A stretch of DNA of 57,479 nt from an uncultured Collinsella sp. GTDB lineage: Bacteria > Actinomycetota > Coriobacteriia > Coriobacteriales > Coriobacteriaceae. The stretch's first letter is position 1, and each line of letters opens with the position of its first letter. The position numbers and the translations under genes are program-made. Below, piece by piece: positions 49,002 through 57,479 of this stretch. The stretch is from NCBI GenBank assembly GCA_900540935.1, contig UQHW01000013.1, positions 1 through 57,479 of the forward strand. The letters run 5' to 3'. Below the pieces are notes generated by a model. It had not been told where the DNA came from. It made no database searches and worked only from the letters and a program-made list of their open reading frames with translations.

Positions 49002-50681
49002 ATGGCGGAGTTTATCTACCAGATGTATCAGGCTCGCAAGGCCCATGGCGACAAGGTAATCCTTGACGACGTGACCCTGAGCTTCTACCCCGGTGCCAAG
49101 ATCGGCGTCGTGGGCCCCAACGGTATGGGCAAGTCGACCCTGCTCAAGATCATGGCCGGCATCGAGGAGGTCTCCAACGGCGATGCCAGGCTTACCCCCG
49201 GCTACACCGTGGGCATCCTGCAGCAGGAGCCGCCGCTCGACGACGACAAGACCGTCATCGAGAACGTGCGCATGGCGTTTGGCGACATGATCGCCAAGGT
49301 CGATCGCTTCAATAAGATCGGCGAGGAGATGTGCGACCCGGATTGCGACATGGACGCCCTCATGGCCGAGATGGGCAAGCTCCAGGACGAGATCGACGCC
49401 GCCGATGGCTGGGATATCGATTCCAAGCTCGGCCAGGCCATGGACGCTCTGCAGCTGCCCGATTCCGACATGCCGGTCAACGTGCTCTCTGGCGGCGAGC
49501 GCCGTCGCGTGGCCCTGTGCAAGCTGCTGCTCGAGGCTCCTGACCTGCTGCTGCTCGACGAGCCCACGAACCACCTGGACGCCGAGTCGATCCTGTGGCT
49601 CGAGCACTTCCTGCATAACTACCAGGGCGCCGTTCTGGCCGTCACGCACGACCGCTACTTCCTGGATAACGTTGCCGAGTGGATTTGCGAGGTCGACCGC
49701 GGTCACCTTTATCCCTACAAGGGCAACTATTCCACGTATCTGGAGACTAAGGCCGCCCGTATCGAGGCTCAGGGAAACCGTGATGCCAAGCTCGCCAAGC
49801 GCATGGAAGCCGAGCTCGAGTGGGTACGCAGCTCGCCCAAGGCTCGCCAGGCCAAGAACAAGGCCCGTCTGGCTCGCTACGAGGAGATGGAGGCCGAGGC
49901 CCGCGCAAGCCAGAAGCTCGACTGGACCGACATCCGCATCCCTGTGGGCCCGCGTCTGGGCAACAAGGTGCTCGAGGCCCATCATCTGCACAAGGAGTTC
50001 GATGGCCGCGTGCTCATCGATGACCTTTCGTTCACCCTGCCGCGCAACGGCATCGTGGGCGTGATCGGTCCCAACGGCGTGGGCAAGACCACACTGTTCA
50101 AGACGATTGTGGGTCTGGAGCCGCTGACTTCGGGCGAGCTCGAGGTGGGCGAGACCGTCAAGATCTCTTACGTCGACCAGAACCGTTCCGGCATCGACCC
50201 CGACAAGAACCTATGGGAGGTCGTCTCGGACGGCCTGGACCACATGATGGTCGGCGAGACCGAGGTTCCGAGCCGCGCTTATGTGGCGAGCTTTGGCTTT
50301 AAGGGCCAGGACCAGCAGAAGCGCGCTGGCGTGCTCTCCGGCGGCGAGCGCAACCGTCTGAACCTGGCGCTCACGCTCAAGCAGGGCGGTAACCTGCTGC
50401 TCCTCGACGAGCCCACGAACGACCTCGACGTCGAGACGCTGTCCTCGCTCGAAGCGGCGCTGCTCGAGTTCCCGGGCTGCTCGGTGGTCATTAGCCACGA
50501 CCGTATGTTCCTGGACCGCGTCGCCACGCACATTCTGGCGTGGGAGGGCACCGATGAGAATCCGGGCAACTGGTATTGGTTCGAGGGCAACTTCGAGGCC
50601 TATCAGGCCAACCGCATCGAGCGCCTGGGCGAGGATGCAGCCCAGCCGCATCGTATTCACCGCAAGCTGACGCGCGACTAG
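49002..50681 (+). CDS. ettA: ABC-F ATPase, energy-dependent translational throttle
   Basis: A 559-residue ribosome-associated ATPase of the EttA subfamily. Two nucleotide-binding domains: GPNGMGKST/LSGGERRRVALCKLLL/LLLLDEPTNHLD and GPNGVGKTT/LSGGERNRLNLALTL/LLLLDEPTNDLD. The opening MAEFIYQMYQARKAHGDK, the linker rich in basic residues (WVRSSPKARQAKNKARLARYEEM) and the C-terminal basic tail are typical of EttA. It binds the ribosomal E site and couples initiation to energy state. A T-tract hairpin precedes it and a strong terminator follows. Confidence 0.96.
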   Translation: MAEFIYQMYQARKAHGDKVILDDVTLSFYPGAKIGVVGPNGMGKSTLLKIMAGIEEVSNGDARLTPGYTVGILQQEPPLDDDKTVIENVRMAFGDMIAKVDRFNKIGEEMCDPDCDMDALMAEMGKLQDEIDAADGWDIDSKLGQAMDALQLPDSDMPVNVLSGGERRRVALCKLLLEAPDLLLLDEPTNHLDAESILWLEHFLHNYQGAVLAVTHDRYFLDNVAEWICEVDRGHLYPYKGNYSTYLETKAARIEAQGNRDAKLAKRMEAELEWVRSSPKARQAKNKARLARYEEMEAEARASQKLDWTDIRIPVGPRLGNKVLEAHHLHKEFDGRVLIDDLSFTLPRNGIVGVIGPNGVGKTTLFKTIVGLEPLTSGELEVGETVKISYVDQNRSGIDPDKNLWEVVSDGLDHMMVGETEVPSRAYVASFGFKGQDQQKRAGVLSGGERNRLNLALTLKQGGNLLLLDEPTNDLDVETLSSLEAALLEFPGCSVVISHDRMFLDRVATHILAWEGTDENPGNWYWFEGNFEAYQANRIERLGEDAAQPHRIHRKLTRD

Positions 50682-50704
50682 TCGAGCTCAGGTGACCTAA
50701 CGAG

Positions 50705-50741
50705 AAAGGGACGATAACCTTGAGGGTTATCGTCCCTTTTT
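50705..50741. terminator. Rho-independent terminator after ettA
   Basis: AAAGGGACGATAACC/GGTTATCGTCCCTTT with a 5-base loop, followed by TT. Two bases separate it from the stop of the convergent gene, so it probably serves both. Confidence 0.9.
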
Positions 50742-50742
50742 G

Positions 50743-52038
50743 TTACTTGGTAGAAGGCTCGACTTTATCGATGGTCCAGGCGGCTCCGAGACCGCCGGTG
50801 GTGTTGCGGCGGATGCGCACGGTGACTTCGTGGCGCTCGCCGGCTTGCGTGTAGCGCAGAGGGAAGCTTGCGCGGTTTCGCGCGGCCTCGATGGTACCGC
50901 GCTCGCGGGCGATCCAGTAGTACTCGCCGACGATGCCGAGCGTGTCGGCGCCGTAGGGGAGATAGGTTGACAGCTGGTGCAGAAGCGGGCCGGGGCAGAA
51001 GACCTCGGTTGCGAAATCGACGGGGAAGTCCTCGGGGATGGCGGGCGCTACGGGTGCGGGGGCCGGTACCATCGTCGGTGCGAAGGCCTGCTCATTGACG
51101 GGCGTCACCTCGATGACGGGCGCGGGTTCGGCGCCGAGTACTGATTCGGTGTCCGCTTTCGGCATCGCCGCGGAATCTGCGGGTTCGACGATGGCAGGTG
51201 CGTCTGCGGTCGCGGTGTCGAACTCGACTTGCGGAGCGCTCTGATTCTCGACGCTCGACTTTGCCTCGATGGGCGTGGATGCCATGGTGGTGATGCCGGC
51301 GTTTGCGTTCTCGGGGTCATAGACGACCGTGAGCGAGATGGCGGGCTGCGGTGCCTCGGGCTCCGGCGCCGACTCGGTAGCGCCTTGATCGGCGGGCTCG
51401 TCGGACTGATCGTCCTCGGTCTTGTCACCAAAGACATCGCTGTTTTGGAATGCAGACGTCTCGGGCCGGTCAGCGGCTTCTTCGGTTGTCGACTTGGGAG
51501 CTTCGTTGAGCTCCGCAGTGGTTTCCTGCTCAGATATGACTTCGGGATCGGTCGTGGCGGTGGTTTCGGCTTCCGCTGTTACCTCAATAGCGGCTTCGAT
51601 CTCTGTCTCGGGCTCGGGTTCCGGCACGGCTTCAACCATGACTTCGGGCTCGGGACGCTTAACGTGCTTGGGACGCACGGCCTTGAGGTCCTTCTCACCG
51701 CGCTTTTTCTTTTTGTAGGACTGCTTGGCGCCCTTGGCAGCCTTGGGCTTGTCCTCGCCCTTGGCAAGGGCGGCATCCCAGGCCTCGTTGGCGATGACGG
51801 TGGCATACAGGCGACCGCCCTTAAAGACGGTCAGCTTAATGCAGTCGTCGAGCTCCTCGAGCAGCTCACGCGTGGACTCAAAGCCCAGGTCATAAGCGGT
51901 CATGTCGCCGGCGGCGAGCGCCTCCTCGACCTGTGTCATAAACGTTTGCTTGCCGCACCCAATCGCGTCGCGCAGCAGGCGATACAGATAGATGTGGTTG
52001 CCCAGCGAAAGCGTGGGCCTAACTATTGTCTTGCTCAT
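50743..52038 (-). CDS. Hypothetical protein with acidic low-complexity middle
   Basis: A 431-residue protein in three parts. The N-terminal domain (about 1-85: LGNHIYLYRLLRDAIGCG, ALAAGDMTAYDLGFESTRELLEEL) looks like a small helical nucleic-acid-binding module; a lysine-rich linker follows (KQSYKKKKRGEKD). Residues 130-325 are acidic and rich in Glu, Ala, Pro and Thr. The C-terminal domain (about 330-431: GPLLHQLSTYLPYGADTLGIVGEYYWIA, VRIRRNTTGGLGAAWTIDKVE) is compact and beta-rich. GAGGAG precedes the ATG at 52038. No family recognised; a scaffold or RNA-linked role is only a guess. Confidence 0.75.
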   Translation of the reverse strand: MSKTIVRPTLSLGNHIYLYRLLRDAIGCGKQTFMTQVEEALAAGDMTAYDLGFESTRELLEELDDCIKLTVFKGGRLYATVIANEAWDAALAKGEDKPKAAKGAKQSYKKKKRGEKDLKAVRPKHVKRPEPEVMVEAVPEPEPETEIEAAIEVTAEAETTATTDPEVISEQETTAELNEAPKSTTEEAADRPETSAFQNSDVFGDKTEDDQSDEPADQGATESAPEPEAPQPAISLTVVYDPENANAGITTMASTPIEAKSSVENQSAPQVEFDTATADAPAIVEPADSAAMPKADTESVLGAEPAPVIEVTPVNEQAFAPTMVPAPAPVAPAIPEDFPVDFATEVFCPGPLLHQLSTYLPYGADTLGIVGEYYWIARERGTIEAARNRASFPLRYTQAGERHEVTVRIRRNTTGGLGAAWTIDKVEPSTK

Positions 52039-52178
52039 GGCAAATCTCCTCTTTACACATGTAAAGCATCTTACCATCGCATAGCGTTCGCCATGGCGGC
52101 GCCCAAGGCAAACGGGCGCGAACCGCTTTCGATTCGCGCCCGTTGTACAGGTCGGTTATCTATGAGAGGCAAATGTAC

Positions 52179-53141
52179 TTAGTTGCCCGATGCCGTGCCT
52201 TGGCTCGAGTTGTCAGATGCCGTGCCGGACGCGGTTCCACTCGAGCTGTTCGAGCCGTTGGTGTTGTTGCTGTCTGCTGTACCCGTTCCCGACGTGGTGT
52301 CGCTCGTCTGGCCTCCCGTGTTCGGCTGCGAACCGTCAGTCGTTTGGCTTGAGTCGGTCGTGCCGGATTGCGCGCCGCTGTTGTTCACAGAAGAATCGGC
52401 GCCCTGCGATTGGTTTTGGGTATTCGAGGACGAATCGGTAGAGGTGGAACTGTCTTGCGTGCCGTCCGTCTGTGCCTGCTGGTCTTGCGACTGGGTGTTG
52501 CCATTTGCATCGCTTTCCGTCGTGCGCGACGAAAGGATTGGCTCGGGGCGCTCGCCCAGACCCTCACCGGCGGTGGTGATAAGGATGGCGCCGGCGCAGG
52601 CGATGACCGCGACGATGGCGATGGCGATCGAGAAGACGATGACCTTCTTTTGCGTCTGACTGCGCTCTGCCGCCGCCTTGGCGCGCAGGCTGTCGGGAGC
52701 AACGCGCGCCGTGGTCGCGCGCCCCGCAATCTGGCGCATCTCCTGCGTAGTCGCGGCGCCGCCCAGGTGCTCCTCGGCATTAAACTCAACGGGCTCGTAG
52801 GCGCCGGCGGGGTAGTCGACGGCGGCGTGCGTACCTTTGATGGCTTCGGCGCTGGCAGAGATAAAGTGGCGGTAGACCTGCGATGACACAACGGTGATGA
52901 CCGAGCTCACGGCGGCGCCAATTACTGAACCAGCGATACCAATCTTGGAGGCAAGTGCGACGCTCGTGGCGGCAGCTGCGGCGCCGGCGATGATCTGGGG
53001 AATGGAAATGTCGTCAAACAGGCCCTTTTTGGGCGCGATGGCCATGGTCTGTCCGATGGAATGGTTCTCGTGCACGCCGTTGTTGAGCGCGGCCGGTGTC
53101 ATGACGCGCGTGCGCGGCGCGTCGGTGTACTTGGTTGTCAT
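52179..53141 (-). CDS. Hypothetical membrane protein with Ser/Thr/Asn-rich exported tail
   Basis: A 320-residue protein. A hydrophobic glycine/alanine-rich segment (about 42-85: IIAGAAAAATSVALASKIGIAGSVIG) and a second span (about 165-190: VIVFSIAIAIVAVIACAGAILI) frame a cytoplasmic loop with possible phosphorylation-rich residues. The last 115 residues are almost all S, T, N, Q, G and D and probably lie outside the membrane, perhaps heavily modified. GGGAGG precedes the ATG at 53141. No family recognised. It lies immediately before a shift to AT-rich DNA. Confidence 0.75.
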   Translation of the reverse strand: MTTKYTDAPRTRVMTPAALNNGVHENHSIGQTMAIAPKKGLFDDISIPQIIAGAAAAATSVALASKIGIAGSVIGAAVSSVITVVSSQVYRHFISASAEAIKGTHAAVDYPAGAYEPVEFNAEEHLGGAATTQEMRQIAGRATTARVAPDSLRAKAAAERSQTQKKVIVFSIAIAIVAVIACAGAILITTAGEGLGERPEPILSSRTTESDANGNTQSQDQQAQTDGTQDSSTSTDSSSNTQNQSQGADSSVNNSGAQSGTTDSSQTTDGSQPNTGGQTSDTTSGTGTADSNNTNGSNSSSGTASGTASDNSSQGTASGN

Positions 53142-53316
53142 ACGGGGTCCTCCCGGTGTAAATCTGCTTCGTTTCATGTAGCCATCAGGGTACCCACCAG
53201 ATGTGAATCGTACGTGACATTTAACAGATACCATCAACTCATCAAGGGGGGCTTGCTGTCTTTGGTGCAATAGCTTGATGCTAAACTGGATTTACGATTG
53301 TGAGGTGGTTTACGTG

Positions 53317-53556
53317 ATGTACCCGTATATGACATTCGAAGACGGTACCGAGGTCGTTCATTCTGACCTGATAGCAGATGGGGATATCGAAAAGGTTATC
53401 GTGCATTTTGAACGACCGACGGCAGAGGGCTTCGACTCCGCTCGTTGTGAGTTGCCTTCCTGTTCGTGGACTGACTGGGAAGGGCATTTTACTCAAAGTG
53501 AAAAACGAGCTTTCGAAGAGTGTTTGAGCAAATCATTTAGATTAGTTCGAGTTTAG
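53317..53556 (+). CDS. Small acidic protein at island start, unknown
   Basis: A 79-residue soluble protein (MYPYMTFEDGTEVVHSDLI, VHFERPTAEGFDSARCELP) with two central cysteines. It resembles a type of small uncharacterised protein common near mobile DNA, but no function is known to me. TGAGGTGG lies 8 bases before the ATG at 53317; starts at 53278 or 53314 are possible. Base composition is lower in GC than the gene to its left, marking the start of the AT-rich island. Confidence 0.6.
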   Translation: MYPYMTFEDGTEVVHSDLIADGDIEKVIVHFERPTAEGFDSARCELPSCSWTDWEGHFTQSEKRAFEECLSKSFRLVRV

Positions 53557-53635
53557 TTCGAATATAGAAGCCGAATGCGATGACCTAAAGCGTATGCATT
53601 TTTAGTATTAGATGCGTATGAAATGGAGGATGTGA

Positions 53636-53917
53636 ATGGATGAGCTAATAGACTTTAAAAAACGATTTCTCAAGAATGGCGAGCTGGTTTCAATTCCAAA
53701 AAAGGAAAGCTATAAAAGAATCATGCTGCTATGGGCCGTCTCTTTCTTTGAATTAAATACAAGTTATACGGAGCTTCAGGTTAATCGTGTGCTGTCACAG
53801 CTCTATCCTGATTATGCCGTGTTGAGGCGGTACTTGGTTGATTATGGATTCCTATTAAGGGATGAGCGAGGCCTGAAATACGAGGTTAATCGTGATGTTC
53901 ACGGTATTGAGAGCTAG
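53636..53917 (+). CDS. DUF2087 family protein
   Basis: A 93-residue protein matching DUF2087 (FFELNTSYTELQVNRVLSQL, YAVLRRYLVDYGFLLRDERGLKYEVN), a small winged-helix-like domain often fused to or paired with regulators. GGAGG lies 6 bases before the ATG. It overlaps the MFS gene start by 23 bases. In this island it may regulate the transporter and radical SAM genes. Confidence 0.82.
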   Translation: MDELIDFKKRFLKNGELVSIPKKESYKRIMLLWAVSFFELNTSYTELQVNRVLSQLYPDYAVLRRYLVDYGFLLRDERGLKYEVNRDVHGIES

Positions 53918-55079
53918 CCGTCCGGTTCGGGTCCTATATATTGCTAGAGGGATAAGCGAAATAGGCAATTGGTGTGCGAATATTGCTTTGCCAATGCTGA
54001 TTTACGAGGTAACTCACGATGTTTCTGCAACTGCTTTGATGGTCTGCTGTAGATTTGCCCCCTCTCTGTTTTCAGTTGCGCTCGCGCAGCTGCCTCAGAA
54101 GATGGGTATCGGGACGCTGCAGGCCATGAGATTGGCAGACTTAATTCGCGCGGGATTATTCGTTTGCTATATTTTTGTTGATAGTAAATGGAGTATGTTT
54201 GCTATTACGTGCGCGGTATCGCTTTGCCGAACGGTTGAAATGCCCTGCTTTTACTCGTTGTTAAGAGCCAATACGAATAGTATCAATCGCGACGTAATTA
54301 ATAATTCGTTTGGGTTTCTGCAGAATTTGATGATGGTTCTGGGGCCAGTTGCCGGCGGTTTTGTTGTCGCTCAATTTGGGGCGGAGGCTGTTCTTGCATT
54401 AGACGCGCTTTCTTTTGCCGCGTCGTTCTGGTTGCTGCGAGATGTTCCGTCGGTTATCGAGGTTAATGATAAAGAGGGGATAAGCAAAAATGAAAAAAAC
54501 AGGACTGCATTTAGTGATCTTAGCGCGAAGCACTTGGCAATTGGTTTCCTATTAATCGATATTTCTAGTGGCGTGGCATTCGGCTCTCTGAATTCTCTTT
54601 TGCCAGCTATTGCGCAATTGCAATTTGACTCGTCATCGATACAATACGGATTCCTTCAGAGTAGTCTTACAATCGGACTGTTGTTCGGAAATACAATATA
54701 TGGTCGTTTAATTAATGGTTCCGATTGCATTAAATCATATTGTTTTGTGACGTATCTTGCGCTCGGTGCGTATCTGGCGTTTGGCTATCGCTATGCGTCT
54801 GGAATATCGTTTATTTTCCTTTTTATCGTCGGTGCCGGAAACGCCATTCAAGATGTGCTTCTCATAACATCGCTGCAGGATTTGGCGAGAGACGAATCTG
54901 AATCGATAAGCCTGTTTTCAATTAGGGAGTCTTTGCAATCGGTTGCTGTTGTTATTTCAACACTCCTTGTTTCGCTGTTCACGAGCATCGCGATGTTCTC
55001 AATTCTCGTTACAGGACTTGGTGTATTTTCAATTATGATGGTAGTTGTGTTTCAATTGAATTATTTGCGAAAGATGTGA
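53895..55079 (+). CDS. MFS transporter
   Basis: A 394-residue major facilitator of the drug-efflux type with about twelve hydrophobic spans: opening PVRVLYIARGISEIGNWCANIALPMLIYEV, and the second-half start (IGFLLIDISSGVAFGSLNSLLPAIAQL). A central hydrophilic loop with SKNEKNR separates the halves. Likely exports a small molecule or peptide, possibly the product of the radical SAM enzyme encoded 7 bases downstream. The start overlaps DUF2087 (ATG 53895, GTG one codon earlier). AT-rich codon use contrasts with the rest of the window. Confidence 0.88.
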   Translation: MFTVLRASRPVRVLYIARGISEIGNWCANIALPMLIYEVTHDVSATALMVCCRFAPSLFSVALAQLPQKMGIGTLQAMRLADLIRAGLFVCYIFVDSKWSMFAITCAVSLCRTVEMPCFYSLLRANTNSINRDVINNSFGFLQNLMMVLGPVAGGFVVAQFGAEAVLALDALSFAASFWLLRDVPSVIEVNDKEGISKNEKNRTAFSDLSAKHLAIGFLLIDISSGVAFGSLNSLLPAIAQLQFDSSSIQYGFLQSSLTIGLLFGNTIYGRLINGSDCIKSYCFVTYLALGAYLAFGYRYASGISFIFLFIVGAGNAIQDVLLITSLQDLARDESESISLFSIRESLQSVAVVISTLLVSLFTSIAMFSILVTGLGVFSIMMVVVFQLNYLRKM

Positions 55080-55086
55080 CGTTGAT

Positions 55087-57479
55087 ATGCCTAAAACGCT
55101 TTTAGTATTTCCCCCAGGATGGAGTCCAGTGGGGCCGTATCTTGCCTTGCCTGTTTTGAAGTCATATCTTCAAGAGGTTGAACAATATAAAGTTGACATC
55201 GTTGACTTAAACGTGGAATTTTACGATGACCTCCTATCTTTTAGACATGTCGAAGAGTGCTGTAAAAGGTATCGGGAATCAAAGGATTCGTTTAGTTCGA
55301 ATGTTCAATTAACAATCGAGTTGATACAAAAGTCAGCACTTAATGTTGACGAGGCAAAAGATATTTTCAGATCGAAGAGATACTTTAATCTAAAAGAAAG
55401 ACAATATGCTGAAAACATTTTTAGAAATGCACTCTATATCATAAATCACGTCTCATATGGAGTTAAATACACGTTCAACTCCATAGATCTGCCCTATGAT
55501 TATTATTCGACACCAGAAATAATGAAATCGCTTGCGGATACCTTGCATAATCCGTTTATTTCCTTCTATGAAACTGCCTTTCTTAAGCGTATTCAGAGGG
55601 AAAAAATCGAGTTTATTGGGATTTCGGTGAGCGGCTGTTTCCAATTGATTTCTGCAGTTACGTTAGCGAAACTGATTAAAGAAGAATGTCCATCTGTTAA
55701 ACACGTCTCATTGGGCGGCAATTACATTACTCGTTTAGCAGATGACTGCATGAAAGAATGGCATCCCTTTTTTGAATACATTGATTCGATAATGATGTAT
55801 GACGGCGAAGAGCCGCTTGCACGTCTTCTTGAGGCTCTTGACTCTGGTGATGACAATCTCGACTGTGTTCCAAACCTTTGCCATGCTAAAGGTGGAAAGA
55901 TATATAAAAACCATCGGATTGAGCAAACATTTATCAACGATACAGTTCCCGATTTCGATGGCTTCGCCCTTTCTAAATACTTCATGCCTGAGTTAATATT
56001 GCCGGTTTATTCCTCTAGGCAGTGTTTTAATCATTGCGCCTTCTGCACCATTCCCGGTGCTACCGGTGGTTGTTACCGAAAGATGCCTATATCGAGAGTA
56101 TTTGAAATAATGTGTCGGTTAAATGAAAAATACGGCACGAGAGTTTTCTCTTTTGTGGATGAAACATTCGAAGGCAAAAGAATGGAGCAACTCGCGGATG
56201 AAATAAACGCATCGGGAAAAACGTTTTTCTGGCATGGAGAAACGAGGTTCTCTCCAACCCTAAGTACAGACGTTTTCAACAAGATATACCAAAGTGGATG
56301 TAGGCAGATTCAGTTTGGCCTCGAGTCATACAACCAAAGAGTTCTTGATCTAATGAAGAAGAACACGAGAGTTGATTGGATTGATCGCAATATCCATGAT
56401 TGTCTCAATGCGGGTATTCCTGTTCATCTATTCTTTATGATTGGCTTTCCGACCGAAACTAAAGAAGAGGCTCTGAACACCTTAGCTTATACAGAGAATG
56501 TTTTGAATTATTCAAAACAGGTATGTGGTGTTCCATATTCCACGAGAGGATTTACGATTTTTGGTCTCGTTATGGGGTCGGATGTTTGGAATCATCCCGA
56601 TAAGTATGGTGTCTCTGTAATGCCGAAGTCCCAATATGAGGATTTGCGCCTCGAAGTGGATTATGTTTCAGGCACTGGTTTAACTTTAAATGAAGCAAAA
56701 TCCTTATCTGATGAGCATCATATTGATTTTTATATGCAAGAGGTCATAAACGGTAGCGACACAATTGACTTGCCCCAGCGGCTTCATATTTCAGAGGTGA
56801 CCTGGATCCTAGATTCTATTCACGCTGTCAGGTATAAGGGACATTTGACCAAAGTAAAGCGACGGCTAACTAGTCTAAATCCAGCTGATCGAATCTGGCT
56901 GGATTCCAAGACCTCTGTCGTGCTCGTTGAGCCATTTGCCTACTTCTATAATTCTGAATACCATCATGTCTATGCTGTTTCCCAGTTGGTATACCTTAAG
57001 TTGGCCCGTTTATTGGAGGCCGATTGTAGCATTTCTCTTATCCTTGATCAGGGCGACCTCGAGCTGACAAGGGCGATAGAAGAACTGTTGCATTATGGAT
57101 TGCTGAATACAAATATCGATGCCGATTATGTAATGCACGATAATGGTTTTCAATTGGTTAAAAGTTCGTTTGTGAAAGAAGTCGGACGCTCAAAAGAGGG
57201 GTTAAGAGTACTGCTGAGTTGTGCCACCCATAGAATGTGTGCGGTTAATGATTTTTCGTTCGCTTTGCTTTCGTTGTTTGAAAAGCCGATTACTAAGAAC
57301 GAGGTGCGCGACATTTTGAAAAAAGAGGGACTATCGGCGGTTGATTTCCGATCTCAGCCGAACACATTAGGCGGACAGGCCGTTCCCGCAGCTAGCCGAA
57401 CGCCCCCGAGGCCCCATCCGGGCCCCGGGGGCGCCGTTTTCCCAGTCGAAGGAACGGTGGAGATGTGTTTCGATGGGTC
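55087..57479 (+). CDS. B12-type radical SAM protein, open to window edge
   Basis: An uninterrupted frame of 797 codons from the ATG at 55087, without a stop before the window ends. The N-terminal half (KTLLVFPPGWSPVGPYLA, IEFIGISVSGCFQLISAVTLA, SLGGNYIT, MMYDGEEPLARLLEAL) follows the layout of cobalamin-binding radical SAM proteins, though the classic DxHxxG cobalamin histidine motif is not evident. The cluster motif is RQCFNHCAFC (CxxxCxxC), with FGLESYNQRVLDLMKK and FFMIGFPTETKEEAL downstream. Residues about 610-690 (FAYFYNSEYHHVYAVSQLVYLKL..., AIEELLHYGLL) resemble a PqqD/RiPP-recognition winged helix. From about codon 758 the sequence becomes proline/glycine-rich with high GC, probably foreign to the protein. 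Substrate unknown; peptide modification is inferred. Confidence 0.85.
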   Translation, partial: MPKTLLVFPPGWSPVGPYLALPVLKSYLQEVEQYKVDIVDLNVEFYDDLLSFRHVEECCKRYRESKDSFSSNVQLTIELIQKSALNVDEAKDIFRSKRYFNLKERQYAENIFRNALYIINHVSYGVKYTFNSIDLPYDYYSTPEIMKSLADTLHNPFISFYETAFLKRIQREKIEFIGISVSGCFQLISAVTLAKLIKEECPSVKHVSLGGNYITRLADDCMKEWHPFFEYIDSIMMYDGEEPLARLLEALDSGDDNLDCVPNLCHAKGGKIYKNHRIEQTFINDTVPDFDGFALSKYFMPELILPVYSSRQCFNHCAFCTIPGATGGCYRKMPISRVFEIMCRLNEKYGTRVFSFVDETFEGKRMEQLADEINASGKTFFWHGETRFSPTLSTDVFNKIYQSGCRQIQFGLESYNQRVLDLMKKNTRVDWIDRNIHDCLNAGIPVHLFFMIGFPTETKEEALNTLAYTENVLNYSKQVCGVPYSTRGFTIFGLVMGSDVWNHPDKYGVSVMPKSQYEDLRLEVDYVSGTGLTLNEAKSLSDEHHIDFYMQEVINGSDTIDLPQRLHISEVTWILDSIHAVRYKGHLTKVKRRLTSLNPADRIWLDSKTSVVLVEPFAYFYNSEYHHVYAVSQLVYLKLARLLEADCSISLILDQGDLELTRAIEELLHYGLLNTNIDADYVMHDNGFQLVKSSFVKEVGRSKEGLRVLLSCATHRMCAVNDFSFALLSLFEKPITKNEVRDILKKEGLSAVDFRSQPNTLGGQAVPAASRTPPRPHPGPGGAVFPVEGTVEMCFDG
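57402..57440 (+). terminator. GC-rich hairpin with TTTT at island edge
   Basis: GCCCCCGAGGCCC/GGGCCCCGGGGGC (one mismatch), then GCCGTTTT. It lies inside the open radical SAM frame but in DNA of quite different composition. Further on, GGTGGAG precedes an ATG at 57463 that may start the next chromosomal gene. Confidence 0.55.

Noticed and set aside
48843..49991. Minus-strand open frame opposite ettA
   Set aside because: Shadow of ettA with no start signal.

Overview
The window is about 57 kb of a high-GC bacterial chromosome. I read it as a gut actinobacterium of the class Coriobacteriia, most likely Collinsella. This rests on base composition, an anaerobic gene set (class III ribonucleotide reductase, ferredoxin-like and flavodoxin-like proteins), an Amadori-product operon of frl type, DUF3793, and many near-perfect intergenic hairpins. 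It comes from recognising protein families by eye; no search was run.

Layout. 1-92: 3' part of a tRNA-Val(GAC) and its terminator. 407-3908: nrdD and nrdG behind a perfect NrdR box. 3976-5645: folE, an HD hydrolase and folB. 5652-12128: mixed housekeeping genes (YgjP-like protease, M19 dipeptidase, SlyD-like FKBP with an orphan UreE, HAD phosphatase, PerR-like Fur, acylphosphatase, oxidoreductase, RNase HI). 12228-14714: LysR regulator divergent from metY, whose leader carries a promoter and a 17-codon upstream ORF. 15027-21034: secreted protein, PanE, ferredoxin-type aldo/keto reductase, oxidoreductase and endonuclease IV; the last two each follow the same type of hairpin repeat. 21182-24286: polar amino acid ABC importer. 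24422-26149: flavodoxin, DUF3793 and a heavy-metal-binding membrane protein. 26422-28950: large surface protein with an in-frame TGA. 28947-30870: YolD and a Y-family polymerase under LexA-like sites. 31091-33509: half-length iron-ADH-like protein and pgi. 33651-36519: unusual trio of unknown protein, ClpP-like protease and conjugation-type ATPase. 37009-38575: two HAD phosphatases.

38726-45506 is a fructosamine (Amadori compound) catabolic locus: a GntR/UTRA regulator, then a promoter plus 23-bp palindrome, then YfcC-type permease, amidohydrolase, FrlC-like epimerase, FrlB-like SIS deglycase and FrlD-like kinase. The likely flow is uptake, possible trimming by the amidohydrolase, 6-phosphorylation by the kinase, and cleavage by the deglycase to glucose 6-phosphate plus amine. 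A 231-bp element with perfect 30-bp terminal inverted repeats follows.

45786-50681: TatD, TcdA, a probable type I toxin/antisense-RNA module found only by reading the intergenic region, SdpR/SdpI and the ribosome-associated ATPase EttA. 50743-53141: two low-complexity proteins of unknown role. 53200-57370 is an AT-rich, probably acquired island: small acidic protein, DUF2087 protein, MFS transporter and a large radical SAM enzyme open to the window edge. GC content jumps sharply at about 57,370.

Best candidates for something new: the toxin/antisense module at 47468-47731, the radical SAM island, the ClpP/coupling-ATPase trio, the cysteine-containing leader ORF before metY, and hairpin repeats that preserve pairing by compensatory change.
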